Shown here piece after piece: positions 1 to 6,141 of a DNA stretch of 6,357 nucleotides. Both the position numbers and the translations under genes were made by a program. The DNA is from Draconibacterium sp. (GTDB lineage: Bacteria > Bacteroidota > Bacteroidia > Bacteroidales > Prolixibacteraceae): positions 1 through 6,357 of the forward strand of contig JAUVDE010000205.1 of NCBI GenBank assembly GCA_030595485.1, given 5' to 3'. The notes below the pieces were generated by a model. It worked only from the letters and a program-made list of their open reading frames with translations, made no database searches and was not told the DNA's origin. Each line of letters opens with the position of its first letter. The stretch's first letter is position 1.

Positions 1-230
1 GAACATATTTGGCAGATTTCGGTATCGGAAATATTGTGGCAAACTTTACAGTGTTTTATTTCGCTGCGCAGTTGAATAAGGCTATTGCCAAAAGCATTTA
101 CTTCCTCAGTTTCCTGACGCAATAAATGTAGTACCAAACGCAGTGCACTTTTACGTCCAATGCCCGGAAGTTTCGAAAATTCGTTAACCGCGTTCTCCAA
201 TAATCGCGATGGATATTTGTCAATGTTCAT
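1..230 (-). CDS. recR: Recombination protein RecR, N-terminal part (cut by window start)
   Basis: RecR works with RecF and RecO to load RecA on gapped DNA coated with single-strand binding protein, in the cytoplasm. The 76 complete codons visible here begin at an ATG at 230 with MNIDKYPSRLLENAV. The helix-hairpin-helix DNA-binding segment LPGIGRKSALRL lies at residues 21-32. The four-cysteine zinc finger follows with C61, C64, C73 and C76 (CKVC then CQIC), which is the diagnostic RecR order. The Toprim domain and C-terminus lie beyond the left edge; the family is about 200 residues long, so roughly 60 percent is missing. The gene is divergent from the oxidoreductase at 339. The frame is intact throughout, and identification is secure from the HhH plus zinc-finger pair. 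Confidence 0.95.
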   Translation of the reverse strand, partial: MNIDKYPSRLLENAVNEFSKLPGIGRKSALRLVLHLLRQETEEVNAFGNSLIQLRSEIKHCKVCHNISDTEICQIC

Positions 231-338
231 GCTTCAAAAATAATTTTATTCTTTCACAACTCCTTTTAATTCGGTAAATTTATCAGGCTTGTTATTTTTC
301 CGAATACTTTAAACAAATATCAACTAAAATCTATAATT
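231..338. other. Divergent intergenic region between recR and the oxidoreductase gene
   Basis: This 108-base AT-rich gap must hold the promoters of both divergent genes. On the minus strand TATTTTTG (235-242) matches the Bacteroidetes -7 consensus TAnnTTTG exactly, but it lies only four bases before the recR ATG and has no clear TTTG box at the usual 19-21 base spacing. On the plus strand only weak partial matches such as TATTTTTC (293-300) were seen. No Shine-Dalgarno sequence precedes either start, as is usual in Bacteroidetes. Confidence 0.5.
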
Positions 339-1808
339 ATGAACAACAAACTAAACCGACGAAGTTTTATAGGAACAACAGCAGTCTCAATGGCTGGATT
401 TTCAATTGTTCCTGCCCATGTCGTTTCGGGGATGGGGCATATTGCACCAAGCGATAAATTAAATATTGCCGGAATTGGAATTGGTGGCAAAGGGAAAGTA
501 AACCTGAAAAACATGCCGGGGCAGAATATGGTTGCCTTGTGCGATGTCGACTGGGATTACGCCAAGCCTGTTTTCAGAAGCTATCCAAAAGCCAAAAAGT
601 GGAAAGATTATAGGGATATGCTAGACCAGCAAAAGGATATTGATGCAGTAGTAATTGCTACACCCGACCACACGCATGCATTACCAGCCGCCGCTGCCAT
701 GGAACTTGGAAAACATGTTTACCTGCAGAAACCTTTAACTCATTCCGTTTGGGAATCGAGATATTTAACAAAACTTGCCAAGGAAACTGGAGTAGTTACG
801 CAAATGGGTAATGAAGGTCATTCCAGCGATTCAGTTTACGAAGTGGCAGAAGTGGTGCAAAGTGGATGTCTGGGAGATATTAAGAATGCTCATGTTTGGA
901 CGAACCGACCCATTTGGCGACAAGGAATGCCACAGCCTTTAAAAGAAGTGGAAATACCGAAAACATTAGATTGGGATTTGTTTATTGGACCAGCTAAAAA
1001 ACGTGCTTACAATCCAGAATATCATCCTTGGATTTGGAGAGGTTGGTGGGATTTTGGAACCGGAGCCCTTGGCGACATGGGCTGCCATTTACTCGATGTT
1101 CCAAACTTTGCACTAAAACTGGGTGCGCCCAAAGCCTTTCAGGCAAGTTCGTCATTGGTGAATACCGAAAGTGCTCCGGTTGCAGCAAAAGTAACTTACT
1201 TTTTTTCTGCTCGCCAGAACCTACCTTTTTGTGCTTTGCCCGAACTGGAGTTAAACTGGTACGATGGAGGTTTTATGCCTGCACGTCCTTTCGATTTGCC
1301 GCTTGATGCTCCGATGAACCCTGGCGGCGGTTTTATGTTTGTTGGCTCAAAGGCAACACTTATTGCCGAGGCTTACGGAGCAAAGTGGAAAGTTTATAAA
1401 AATGGTGCTGAAATTACGCCGGAACTAAAAGTGAAGGTTGAAAGAGTTCCCGATGACCCGAATGGTGGAGGTAGGCATGAAATGCATTTTGTTAATTGTT
1501 GCAAAAATGGAGGAAAGCCGTCGTCAAGTTTTGAATATTCAGGACCATTTAACGAAATGGTTGTTATGGGAAATTTGGCAGTTCGTATGCAATCGCTTAA
1601 AAAAACATTGCTTTGGGACAGCGAAAATCTGAAGGTGACAAATATCTTACCTGACGAAAAACTACGAACAACCAAGTTATTGCCTTATACTTCGGATGTG
1701 GTTACACGAAAGGTGGATAGTAGATCGAAAAAACAAATAGAATGGAATGCTCAGGAAATGTGCGAAGAGTGGATAAAACATAAATATCAAAACGGTTGGA
1801 GCCTATAA
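339..1808 (+). CDS. Tat-exported Gfo/Idh/MocA family oxidoreductase
   Basis: This is an NAD(P)-dependent oxidoreductase of the glucose-fructose oxidoreductase/inositol dehydrogenase family; the substrate is probably a sugar or cyclitol but cannot be read from sequence. The 489-residue protein opens with a twin-arginine signal, NRRSFIG at residues 6-12, followed by a hydrophobic stretch to about residue 25, so it is likely exported folded with its cofactor. The Rossmann motif GIGIGG is at 45-50 and ATPDHTHA at 107-114. The usual EKP motif appears as QKP at 130-132. The segment DMGCHLLD at 246-253 carries the conserved Asp and His of the C-terminal domain active site. The start at 339 is supported because it leaves the Tat n-region at normal length. 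Bacteria of this phylum carry many paralogues, often near polysaccharide-use genes, but no such neighbour is visible here. GH109-type glycosidase activity, known from some exported relatives, is an alternative that cannot be excluded. Confidence 0.9.
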   Translation: MNNKLNRRSFIGTTAVSMAGFSIVPAHVVSGMGHIAPSDKLNIAGIGIGGKGKVNLKNMPGQNMVALCDVDWDYAKPVFRSYPKAKKWKDYRDMLDQQKDIDAVVIATPDHTHALPAAAAMELGKHVYLQKPLTHSVWESRYLTKLAKETGVVTQMGNEGHSSDSVYEVAEVVQSGCLGDIKNAHVWTNRPIWRQGMPQPLKEVEIPKTLDWDLFIGPAKKRAYNPEYHPWIWRGWWDFGTGALGDMGCHLLDVPNFALKLGAPKAFQASSSLVNTESAPVAAKVTYFFSARQNLPFCALPELELNWYDGGFMPARPFDLPLDAPMNPGGGFMFVGSKATLIAEAYGAKWKVYKNGAEITPELKVKVERVPDDPNGGGRHEMHFVNCCKNGGKPSSSFEYSGPFNEMVVMGNLAVRMQSLKKTLLWDSENLKVTNILPDEKLRTTKLLPYTSDVVTRKVDSRSKKQIEWNAQEMCEEWIKHKYQNGWSL

Positions 1809-1824
1809 ATTCTATTTAACAGTA

Positions 1825-1854
1825 TTGGTGTGTGAACAATTTTACTTATCTTTT
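1825..1854 (+). promoter_or_regulatory. Putative Bacteroidetes-type promoter for the beta-barrel gene
   Basis: TATCTTTT at 1847-1854 matches seven of eight positions of the TAnnTTTG -7 element. TTGG at 1825-1828 could serve as the -33 box, 18 bases upstream. A transcript would start near 1860, leaving a leader of about 25 bases before the ATG at 1884. AT-rich DNA yields such matches by chance, so this is tentative. Confidence 0.35.
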
Positions 1855-1883
1855 CTTTTATTAAGAAAACTAAATTTTTGACT

Positions 1884-2456
1884 ATGAAATACATTTCTCT
1901 ATTAGCATTGATATTGCTTATTTCAACAGCTGGAATGGCTCAGGTTACCGATTCTACTCAAGTAGCTCAACCTGAGGAAAATAAGGTTGTCAAGCCAAGG
2001 CTTGATAAAAGTAAAATTTATTATGGTGGATTTGTTACAATGAACTTTAGCAAGAACTACAGTGTAATTGGAGCTCAACCACTTGTTGGTTACAAGTTAA
2101 CGCCAAAACTTTCTATTGGTGGTCAGTTCTCGTACGAATACATTAGTGATAAACGTTATAATGTGGAGCAAAATGGTTCGAATTATGGTTTTAGTATTTT
2201 TAATCGTTTTCGGGTAACTCCCCGACTTTATACCCACGCTGAATTCTCGATGATGAGTTATAAATTATTCTATGATATTGATGATAGTGAACGCAAGTGG
2301 GTGCCTGTGTTCTATTTGGGAGGAGGTTATAGTCAACCTATTTCAAAGAATGTATGGTTAAATGCACAGGTGTTATTTGATGTTCTTAATCACGAAGATT
2401 CACCTTATAAAGACTGGGAGCCTTATTTTAGTATAGGTATTGGCGTAGGTTTCTAA
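1884..2456 (+). CDS. Secreted small beta-barrel protein, probably outer membrane
   Basis: The 190-residue protein starts with a Sec signal peptide, MKYISLLALILLISTAGMAQ, with likely cleavage after Ala19. A polar acidic linker follows to about residue 40. The rest is made of alternating polar/hydrophobic strands rich in Tyr, Phe and Gly, with turns such as GYKLTPKLSIGG and YSQPISKNVWLNAQ. It ends in GIGVGF, a C-terminal Phe strand of the kind recognised by the BAM insertion machinery. The length suits a barrel of about eight strands. The in-frame TTG six bases upstream (1878) is rejected as start because the ATG gives a standard signal peptide. Its role is unknown: small barrels of this type in Bacteroidetes are mostly uncharacterised envelope proteins. 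It lies 75 bases after the oxidoreductase, with a possible promoter of its own, and ends at a strong terminator. Confidence 0.85.
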   Translation: MKYISLLALILLISTAGMAQVTDSTQVAQPEENKVVKPRLDKSKIYYGGFVTMNFSKNYSVIGAQPLVGYKLTPKLSIGGQFSYEYISDKRYNVEQNGSNYGFSIFNRFRVTPRLYTHAEFSMMSYKLFYDIDDSERKWVPVFYLGGGYSQPISKNVWLNAQVLFDVLNHEDSPYKDWEPYFSIGIGVGF

Positions 2457-2472
2457 TTAATTAGAATAATTT

Positions 2473-2518
2473 AAAAATGCCATCTTTTTCGAATTTGTTT
2501 GAAAAAGATGGCATTTTT
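2473..2518. terminator. Bidirectional intrinsic terminator between convergent genes
   Basis: An 18-bp perfect inverted repeat, 2473-2490 with 2501-2518, encloses a 10-base loop. The core is TGCCATC/GATGGCA, flanked by A and T runs so that each strand reads hairpin followed by T-rich RNA. It begins 17 bases after the beta-barrel stop codon and ends 8 bases from the maeB stop codon, so it can end transcription from both sides. Confidence 0.9.
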
Positions 2519-2525
2519 GTTTGAA

Positions 2526-4805
2526 TTAGTCTTCGATGGAATTTTTTTGTGCGTCGATTACTGCAATAGCCGTCATATTTATTATTTCACGAACCGTGCT
2601 ATCGCGTTGTAGAATATGTACCGGTTTTTTCATTCCCATTAAAATTGGTCCAATGGCTTCCGATGGTCCCAAAGCCTGTAAAACTTTATAGGTTATATTT
2701 CCAGAACTGAGATTTGGAAAAATTAGTGTGTTGGCATCTAAATCACCCAGTTTGTTAAATGGGTATCTCGAATAACGCAATTTCCCATTCAGTGCATAGT
2801 TGGCTTGCATTTCACCATCAACCAATAATCCCGGATGGTTTTTATGAAGTATTTCAACAGCTTCTTTTACACGAACCGGGCTACCTTTTCCTTTGTAAGC
2901 TCCAAAGTTAGAATACGACAACATGGCAATGCGTGGTTCAATATTAAATTTCAGAATCTCGGCGGCGGTTAATACGGTTGTATCAGCCAATGTTTGTGCC
3001 GTAGGATTCATATTTACCGTGGTGTCAGCCAAAAATAATGAGCCGCGTTTCGACATTAAAATATACATGCCGGCAATGTGATTAAACTTCTCTTTTACGC
3101 CAATCACTTGTAATGCCGGACGAATTGTGGAGGAATAATTTCTGGAGAAACCTGATATAAATGCATCTGCTTCTCCGGTTTCAACCATCATTGAACCATA
3201 ATAATCGCGGTTGTACATTTTCTCCACGGCTTCGCTGTAAGTCATGCCTTTTCGCCTGCGTTTTTCATAAAGAATTTTTGCATACTGGTGTCGTTTTTCA
3301 TCGCTCACCGATGTATGTAAATCAATAATCGGTACATTTTCAATATCAAGTTGATTCTCTTTTATTAAGGCTTTTATCTTTTCTGTGTTACCCAAAAGAA
3401 TAGGTTTGGCAATGCCTTCGCGAATAACAAACTGAACAGCCTTCAGAATTCTAAAACTATTGGCTTCAGCAAAAACAATACGTTTTGGATTTTGCTTGGC
3501 TTTACTCCTGATTTTCATTATCAGTTTATTGTCGATACCCAAACGACTTGTTAAATCTCGTTTATAGGCAGCCCAGCTTTTTATGGGTTTCCGGGCAATG
3601 CCAGTTTCCATGGCTGCGTGCGCCACTGCTGTCGATACCGTTGTGATTAGCCGCGGGTCGAGTGGTTTTGGGATAATGTAGTCTTTCCCAAAAACAATAT
3701 TTTGCTCATTGTAAGCTTTTGCAACCATTTCAGGAACATATTCTTTAGCCAAATTGGCCAAAGCCTTTGCAGCTGCAATCTTCATTTCTTCGTTAATTGA
3801 AGTGGCGCGAACATCTAAAGCACCCCGGAAAATAAAGGGAAAGCCAAGTACGTTGTTAATCTGATTGGGGTAATCGCTACGCCCGGTTGCCATAATTATG
3901 TCATTGCGCACCGAAGTGGCATCTTCATATGAAATTTCAGGGTTCGGATTAGCCATGGCAAATACAATCGGATTTTTTGCCATCGATTTTATCATTTTTT
4001 TTGAAACTACATCGGCAACCGAAAGTCCAAGAAATACATCGGCACCTTTCATGGCTTCTTCAAGCGTATTTATTTTTTGGGTAGTTACAAATTGTTGTTT
4101 AATAGGATTCAGCTCGGTACGTTCCCGGTTCAGAACACCCTTACTATCCAGCATCACCACATTCTCGGGTTCAACACCCATACTTATGTATAGCTTAGTA
4201 CACGAGATTGCTGCAGCACCGGCACCATTTACAACTACTTTAATATCCTCAATTAATTTGCCATTTATTTCAAGTGCGTTTAATAATCCCGCTGCTGAGA
4301 TAATTGCCGTACCATGTTGGTCGTCGTGAAAAACAGGAATGTCGAGCTCCTTCTTCAAGGTCTCTTCAATTTCGAAACATTCGGGTGCTTTTATATCTTC
4401 AAGGTTTATTCCTCCAAAAGTAGGAGCGATGGCTTTAACCACTTCAATAAATTTCTTAGGATCCTTTTCATCTACTTCAATATCAAAAACATCGATGTCG
4501 GAAAATATTTTAAAGAGTAATCCTTTTCCTTCCATCACCGGTTTTCCCGCCAAGGGACCAATGTCGCCTAAACCTAAAACAGCTGTTCCGTTTGAAATTA
4601 CTGCCACCAAATTTCCTTTAGAGGTGTATTTGTATGCATTTTCCGGATCCTTTTCAATTTCGAAACAAGGCTGTGCAACCCCAGGGGTATACGCCAGCGA
4701 TAAATCGTATTGAGTATTGTGCGGTTTTGTTGGAACTACTTCAATTTTTCCCGGGCGGTCTTTTTTGTGGTAATTGAGCGCATCAATTCTACGGATTTTA
4801 GGCAT
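2526..4805 (-). CDS. maeB: NADP-dependent malic enzyme with C-terminal phosphotransacetylase-like domain
   Basis: Malic enzyme oxidatively decarboxylates malate to pyruvate with reduction of NAD(P), a cytoplasmic anaplerotic and NADPH-supplying step. The 759 residues match the full MaeB architecture. The N-terminal catalytic part has YTPGVAQPC from residue 39, the lysine-bearing MEGKGLLFK from 91, metal-binding E136-D137 and D161-D162 in FHDDQHGTAI, the dinucleotide motif GAGAAA at 194-199 and ANPNPE at 285-290. From about residue 430 to the end runs a phosphotransacetylase domain, with NPTAQTLAD at 600-608, VDGEMQ at 662-667 and SGNITYK at 701-707. In studied MaeB proteins this domain is mainly regulatory, binding acetyl-CoA, and is not known to make acetyl phosphate. 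The ATG at 4805 gives the usual MaeB N-terminus. NADP preference is assumed from the family. No partner gene is adjacent. Confidence 0.95.
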   Translation of the reverse strand: MPKIRRIDALNYHKKDRPGKIEVVPTKPHNTQYDLSLAYTPGVAQPCFEIEKDPENAYKYTSKGNLVAVISNGTAVLGLGDIGPLAGKPVMEGKGLLFKIFSDIDVFDIEVDEKDPKKFIEVVKAIAPTFGGINLEDIKAPECFEIEETLKKELDIPVFHDDQHGTAIISAAGLLNALEINGKLIEDIKVVVNGAGAAAISCTKLYISMGVEPENVVMLDSKGVLNRERTELNPIKQQFVTTQKINTLEEAMKGADVFLGLSVADVVSKKMIKSMAKNPIVFAMANPNPEISYEDATSVRNDIIMATGRSDYPNQINNVLGFPFIFRGALDVRATSINEEMKIAAAKALANLAKEYVPEMVAKAYNEQNIVFGKDYIIPKPLDPRLITTVSTAVAHAAMETGIARKPIKSWAAYKRDLTSRLGIDNKLIMKIRSKAKQNPKRIVFAEANSFRILKAVQFVIREGIAKPILLGNTEKIKALIKENQLDIENVPIIDLHTSVSDEKRHQYAKILYEKRRRKGMTYSEAVEKMYNRDYYGSMMVETGEADAFISGFSRNYSSTIRPALQVIGVKEKFNHIAGMYILMSKRGSLFLADTTVNMNPTAQTLADTTVLTAAEILKFNIEPRIAMLSYSNFGAYKGKGSPVRVKEAVEILHKNHPGLLVDGEMQANYALNGKLRYSRYPFNKLGDLDANTLIFPNLSSGNITYKVLQALGPSEAIGPILMGMKKPVHILQRDSTVREIINMTAIAVIDAQKNSIED

Positions 4806-4831
4806 AGCAATCTATTTTTTGTGATTTACCA

Positions 4832-4862
4832 TAAATGTACTTAAAATGAGGGGGAGATAAAA
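4832..4862 (-). promoter_or_regulatory. Putative promoter for maeB
   Basis: On the minus strand TACATTTA (4832-4839) matches seven of eight bases of the TAnnTTTG -7 element. TTTT (4859-4862) lies 19 bases upstream in the place of the TTTG -33 box. Transcription would start about 20 bases before the maeB ATG at 4805. Both boxes are imperfect, so this is a candidate only. Confidence 0.4.
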
Positions 4863-5041
4863 TGTTTTAGCTCAACATAAAAAGTGTTATGCAACAAAAA
4901 GGTTCTTATTGATTTAGTCCCTTTTTATGCACGGCTTAATTGAATATCGAAATTAGATTCCGCAAACTGCATTTTTGTGAAACATAAATGACAACAGTCT
5001 TTTGAAAATATGAGGTGTCTTTTCTATTTTTAAAAGGAATG

Positions 5042-5068
5042 CAGCATGATACTTGGCTAATTATGCTG
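5042..5068. terminator. Possible weak terminator hairpin
   Basis: The arms CAGCATGAT (5042-5050) and ATTATGCTG (5060-5068) form nine pairs including one G-T wobble, with a nine-base loop. On the plus strand the hairpin is followed by GCTTTTATTTTA. On the minus strand it lies 37 bases past the stop of the 60-aa gene and is followed by a shorter T-run. It could end the minus-strand transcript of the small genes before maeB. Confidence 0.35.
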
Positions 5069-5104
5069 GCTTTTATTTTATCTCCAATTATTCCAGAGTA
5101 TATA

Positions 5105-5287
5105 TTAATCTTCCTCTTTAAGTATAAATGTATTTTTTAAGGTGGGATGCGGTATGCGAACATACTTTTTTTCAGTTTCTTCCTTTTTTGCTTTTTCGAG
5201 GAATTTTTCGGCATCTGATTTACGAGCCGATGCCGTATTGGACTTTACCCAATTTTGATTTAAACCTGTTTTCTTATTTCGTACCAT
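5105..5287 (-). CDS. Small basic hypothetical protein (60 aa)
   Basis: I do not recognise a characterised family. The 60-residue product begins MVRNKKTGLNQNWVKS and is very rich in lysine and glutamate. Residues 21-41 (ARKSDAEKFLEKAKKEETEKK) are predicted to form a charged helix, followed by a short hydrophobic-polar tail with IPHPTLKNTFILKE. There is no signal peptide, membrane span or cysteine. The combination of a basic N-terminus and a charged helix suggests a small soluble cytoplasmic protein that could bind nucleic acid or ribosomes, but that is inference. It is the last of three small same-strand genes and lies 101 bases downstream of the 39-aa gene. Coding status rests on open frame, residue composition and order, not on recognised homology. 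Confidence 0.6.
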   Translation of the reverse strand: MVRNKKTGLNQNWVKSNTASARKSDAEKFLEKAKKEETEKKYVRIPHPTLKNTFILKEED

Positions 5288-5388
5288 AACTATTTTTGAT
5301 TATCTGAATAAGCTTGAGATAAAATCCCAAAGCCATGCGTTTATGAAGTTTTGTGTTTCAATCAGTATGAATTCTAATTGTAGGAGGC

Positions 5389-5508
5389 TTATAAACTTGC
5401 ATTTACTACTATTAATAATAATACACCATAAACAATCATGGTTACAATACTTGCTCTGAAGGCTAAACGCTCTAAACTTCGTTTTTTTGTTGTTATAATT
5501 TCTGCCAT
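5389..5508 (-). CDS. Small single-span membrane protein (39 aa)
   Basis: This short frame is easy to miss. Translation from the ATG at 5508 gives a 39-residue protein starting MAEIITTKKRSLERLAFRAS. Residues 1-18 are polar and basic, with KKR at 8-10 and further Arg at 14 and 18. Residues 21-36 (IVTMIVYGVLLLIVVN) form one hydrophobic helix, and only ASL follows. The positive-inside rule puts the N-terminus in the cytoplasm and a very short tail outside. This N-in single-span layout is common among bacterial small membrane proteins that regulate or stabilise larger complexes, but no partner or function can be named. The leader is A-rich without a Shine-Dalgarno sequence. A 13-base repeat flanks the start codon and the upstream region can fold. 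Confidence 0.6.
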   Translation of the reverse strand: MAEIITTKKRSLERLAFRASIVTMIVYGVLLLIVVNASL

Positions 5509-5528
5509 CTTTTACTTTTTTGTTGTTA
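5483..5528 (-). repeat. 13-base direct repeat flanking the start of the 39-aa gene
   Basis: TAACAACAAAAAA, read on the minus strand, occurs at 5516-5528 in the leader, ending eight bases from the ATG, and again at 5483-5495 within codons 5-9. The copies are exact and offset by 33 bases. They may be a binding site for an RNA-binding protein or regulatory RNA, or simply an A-rich coincidence. Confidence 0.5.
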
Positions 5529-5529
5529 A

Positions 5530-5576
5530 GTGTATGGGGCGTCGGTATGGTTGCCGAAACATCACTCCCTGAACAC
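5530..5576 (-). promoter_or_regulatory. Foldable leader upstream of the 39-aa gene
   Basis: Three nested complementary segments can stack into one imperfect stem: GTGT/ACAC (5530-5533 with 5573-5576), GGG/CCC (5536-5538 or 5537-5539 with 5567-5569) and TCGG/CCGA (5542-5545 with 5554-5557). It lies 21 bases before the ATG of the 39-aa gene and is more GC-rich than the surrounding DNA. It matches no riboswitch class that I recognise. Confidence 0.25.
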
Positions 5577-5603
5577 TAAACTATTTTGCTATGAAAAACG
5601 CTA

Positions 5604-5837
5604 TCATGTTTGAATAATCTCTTCTATTATCATTTTTTCGTCACTTGTAAGTTCCTCATCTTTTAAAGAGCGAATAAGTCTTGATAACATGTCCAGGTTA
5701 TTTTCAGGAACTACTTCAGCATCTAAATCAATTTGAGTTAGTAATTCTTCAATATTCCTGGCAGCTCGATATTTTGTATTGTTGTATGGATAATCTTGTT
5801 TTAAATATTTATCCAATACAGTGTTCACTTTTCTCAT
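5604..5837 (-). CDS. Small acidic hypothetical protein (77 aa)
   Basis: I do not recognise the family. From the ATG at 5837 the product is 77 residues, beginning MRKVNTVLDKYLKQDYPYNN. It appears almost wholly helical. The N-terminal third is basic and rich in Tyr and Asn; the second half (from about residue 30) is acidic, with leucines spaced for amphipathic helices and an acidic tail ending EEIIQT. No signal peptide, membrane span or metal motif is seen. The frame extends back to a TTG at 5858, but that codon sits inside an exact TAnnTTTG -7 element, so the inner ATG, about 20 bases after it, is the better start. The gene is upstream of the two other small minus-strand genes, with a 95-base gap to the 39-aa gene. 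Size and acidic helices would suit an adaptor, antitoxin-like or anti-regulator role, but nothing specific supports one. Confidence 0.6.
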   Translation of the reverse strand: MRKVNTVLDKYLKQDYPYNNTKYRAARNIEELLTQIDLDAEVVPENNLDMLSRLIRSLKDEELTSDEKMIIEEIIQT

Positions 5838-5855
5838 TTTCAATAATTTCGTTGG

Positions 5856-5863
5856 CAAAGGTA
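5856..5863 (-). promoter_or_regulatory. -7 promoter element for the 77-aa gene
   Basis: TACCTTTG on the minus strand is an exact match to the Bacteroidetes -7 consensus TAnnTTTG. It lies 18 bases before the ATG at 5837, implying a short leader. No good TTTG -33 box is present at 17-21 bases upstream, which would suit an activator-dependent promoter. This element decides the start of the gene. Confidence 0.55.
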
Positions 5864-5886
5864 GATTGGGACATAGGAAAAGTTCA

Positions 5887-5901
5887 TGACATTGAATGTC
5901 A
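5887..5901. promoter_or_regulatory. Palindromic operator candidate
   Basis: TGACATT-G-AATGTCA is a perfect 7-bp inverted repeat with a single central base. It begins 23 bases upstream of the -7 element at 5856-5863, so it covers or abuts the place where the -33 box would be. This geometry fits a dimeric regulator acting on the 77-aa gene. No regulator gene is seen nearby. Confidence 0.4.
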
Positions 5902-5980
5902 GGTTGGAATATTTTATTTCATATGTACCAGGTTCATCGTGACACACTTGAAAAAGTAAAACACTTTAGGGGAACTTCTT

Positions 5981-6067
5981 GTGGATTCTAGTAAACACCA
6001 CAATCTTTCACTTCTTGATTTTGCAGACTTGTTTAAAATAGATGTCCAAACTGTTATTCGGTGGTAG
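5981..6067 (+). pseudogene. Possible helix-turn-helix (excisionase/MerR-like) relic ending in TAG
   Basis: From a GTG at 5981 the plus strand encodes 28 residues, among them LLDFADLFKIDVQTVIRW, then a TAG at 6065. The spacing of Leu-Leu, Asp, Ala, Leu, Thr-Val and Arg-Trp fits the first helices of the small excisionase-type (HTH_17-like) DNA-binding domain. The same frame stays open for another 34 codons past the TAG, to a TAA at 6170, with basic residues such as ESKRRW. It could be a broken regulator or mobile-element gene. The minus-strand terminator overlaps the second part, and the resemblance may be chance. Confidence 0.25.
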
Positions 6068-6110
6068 AAAATTGAAAGTTTGATGTGTGTTGAAAAAATG
6101 CCACTGAAAA

Positions 6111-6141
6111 ACGAAAGTAAAAGGAGGTGGATGCCTCCTTT
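6111..6141 (-). terminator. Intrinsic terminator of the right-edge gene
   Basis: AAAGGAGG (6120-6127) and CCTCCTTT (6134-6141) form a perfect 8-bp stem with a six-base loop. Read on the minus strand it follows the TAG at 6174-6176 by 32 bases and leads into a T-rich run (TTTTACTTTCG, then more T). The plus-strand side lacks a comparable T-run, so it serves the minus strand. Confidence 0.6.

Larger units (their letters stand above)
4806..5104. other. Intergenic region upstream of maeB
   Basis: No convincing coding frame was found on either strand; the longest ATG-led frames examined are under 20 codons. It contains the proposed maeB promoter near 4832-4862, an AT-rich stem formed by AAAAAGG (4896-4902) and CCTTTTT (4920-4926) with a 17-base loop, and the hairpin at 5042-5068. 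Nothing else is recognised. Confidence 0.6.

Noticed and set aside
1878..1883. TTG at 1878 as start of the beta-barrel gene
   Set aside because: The ATG six bases later gives a typical signal peptide beginning MKY; nothing supports use of the TTG.
3898..4713. Long plus-strand frames opposite maeB (3898-4329, 4314-4520, 4339-4713)
   Set aside because: They are antisense shadows of a well-conserved gene, with no recognisable domains of their own.
2526..4805. Apparent fusion of malic enzyme with a phosphotransacetylase as a novel chimera
   Set aside because: This is the standard architecture of the MaeB family, found in many bacteria, and the length is normal.
4896..4926. AAAAAGG/CCTTTTT hairpin upstream of maeB
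   Set aside because: The stem is mostly A-T with a 17-base loop and serves no evident transcript end, so it was noted in the intergenic entry but not called a terminator.
5838..5858. Seven-residue N-terminal extension of the 77-aa gene from a TTG at 5858
   Set aside because: The TTG is part of an exact TAnnTTTG promoter element, so transcription would start downstream of it.
5681..5959. Plus-strand 92-codon frame
   Set aside because: It runs opposite the 77-aa gene and its promoter, has an irregular composition rich in Cys and Ile, and shows no domain.
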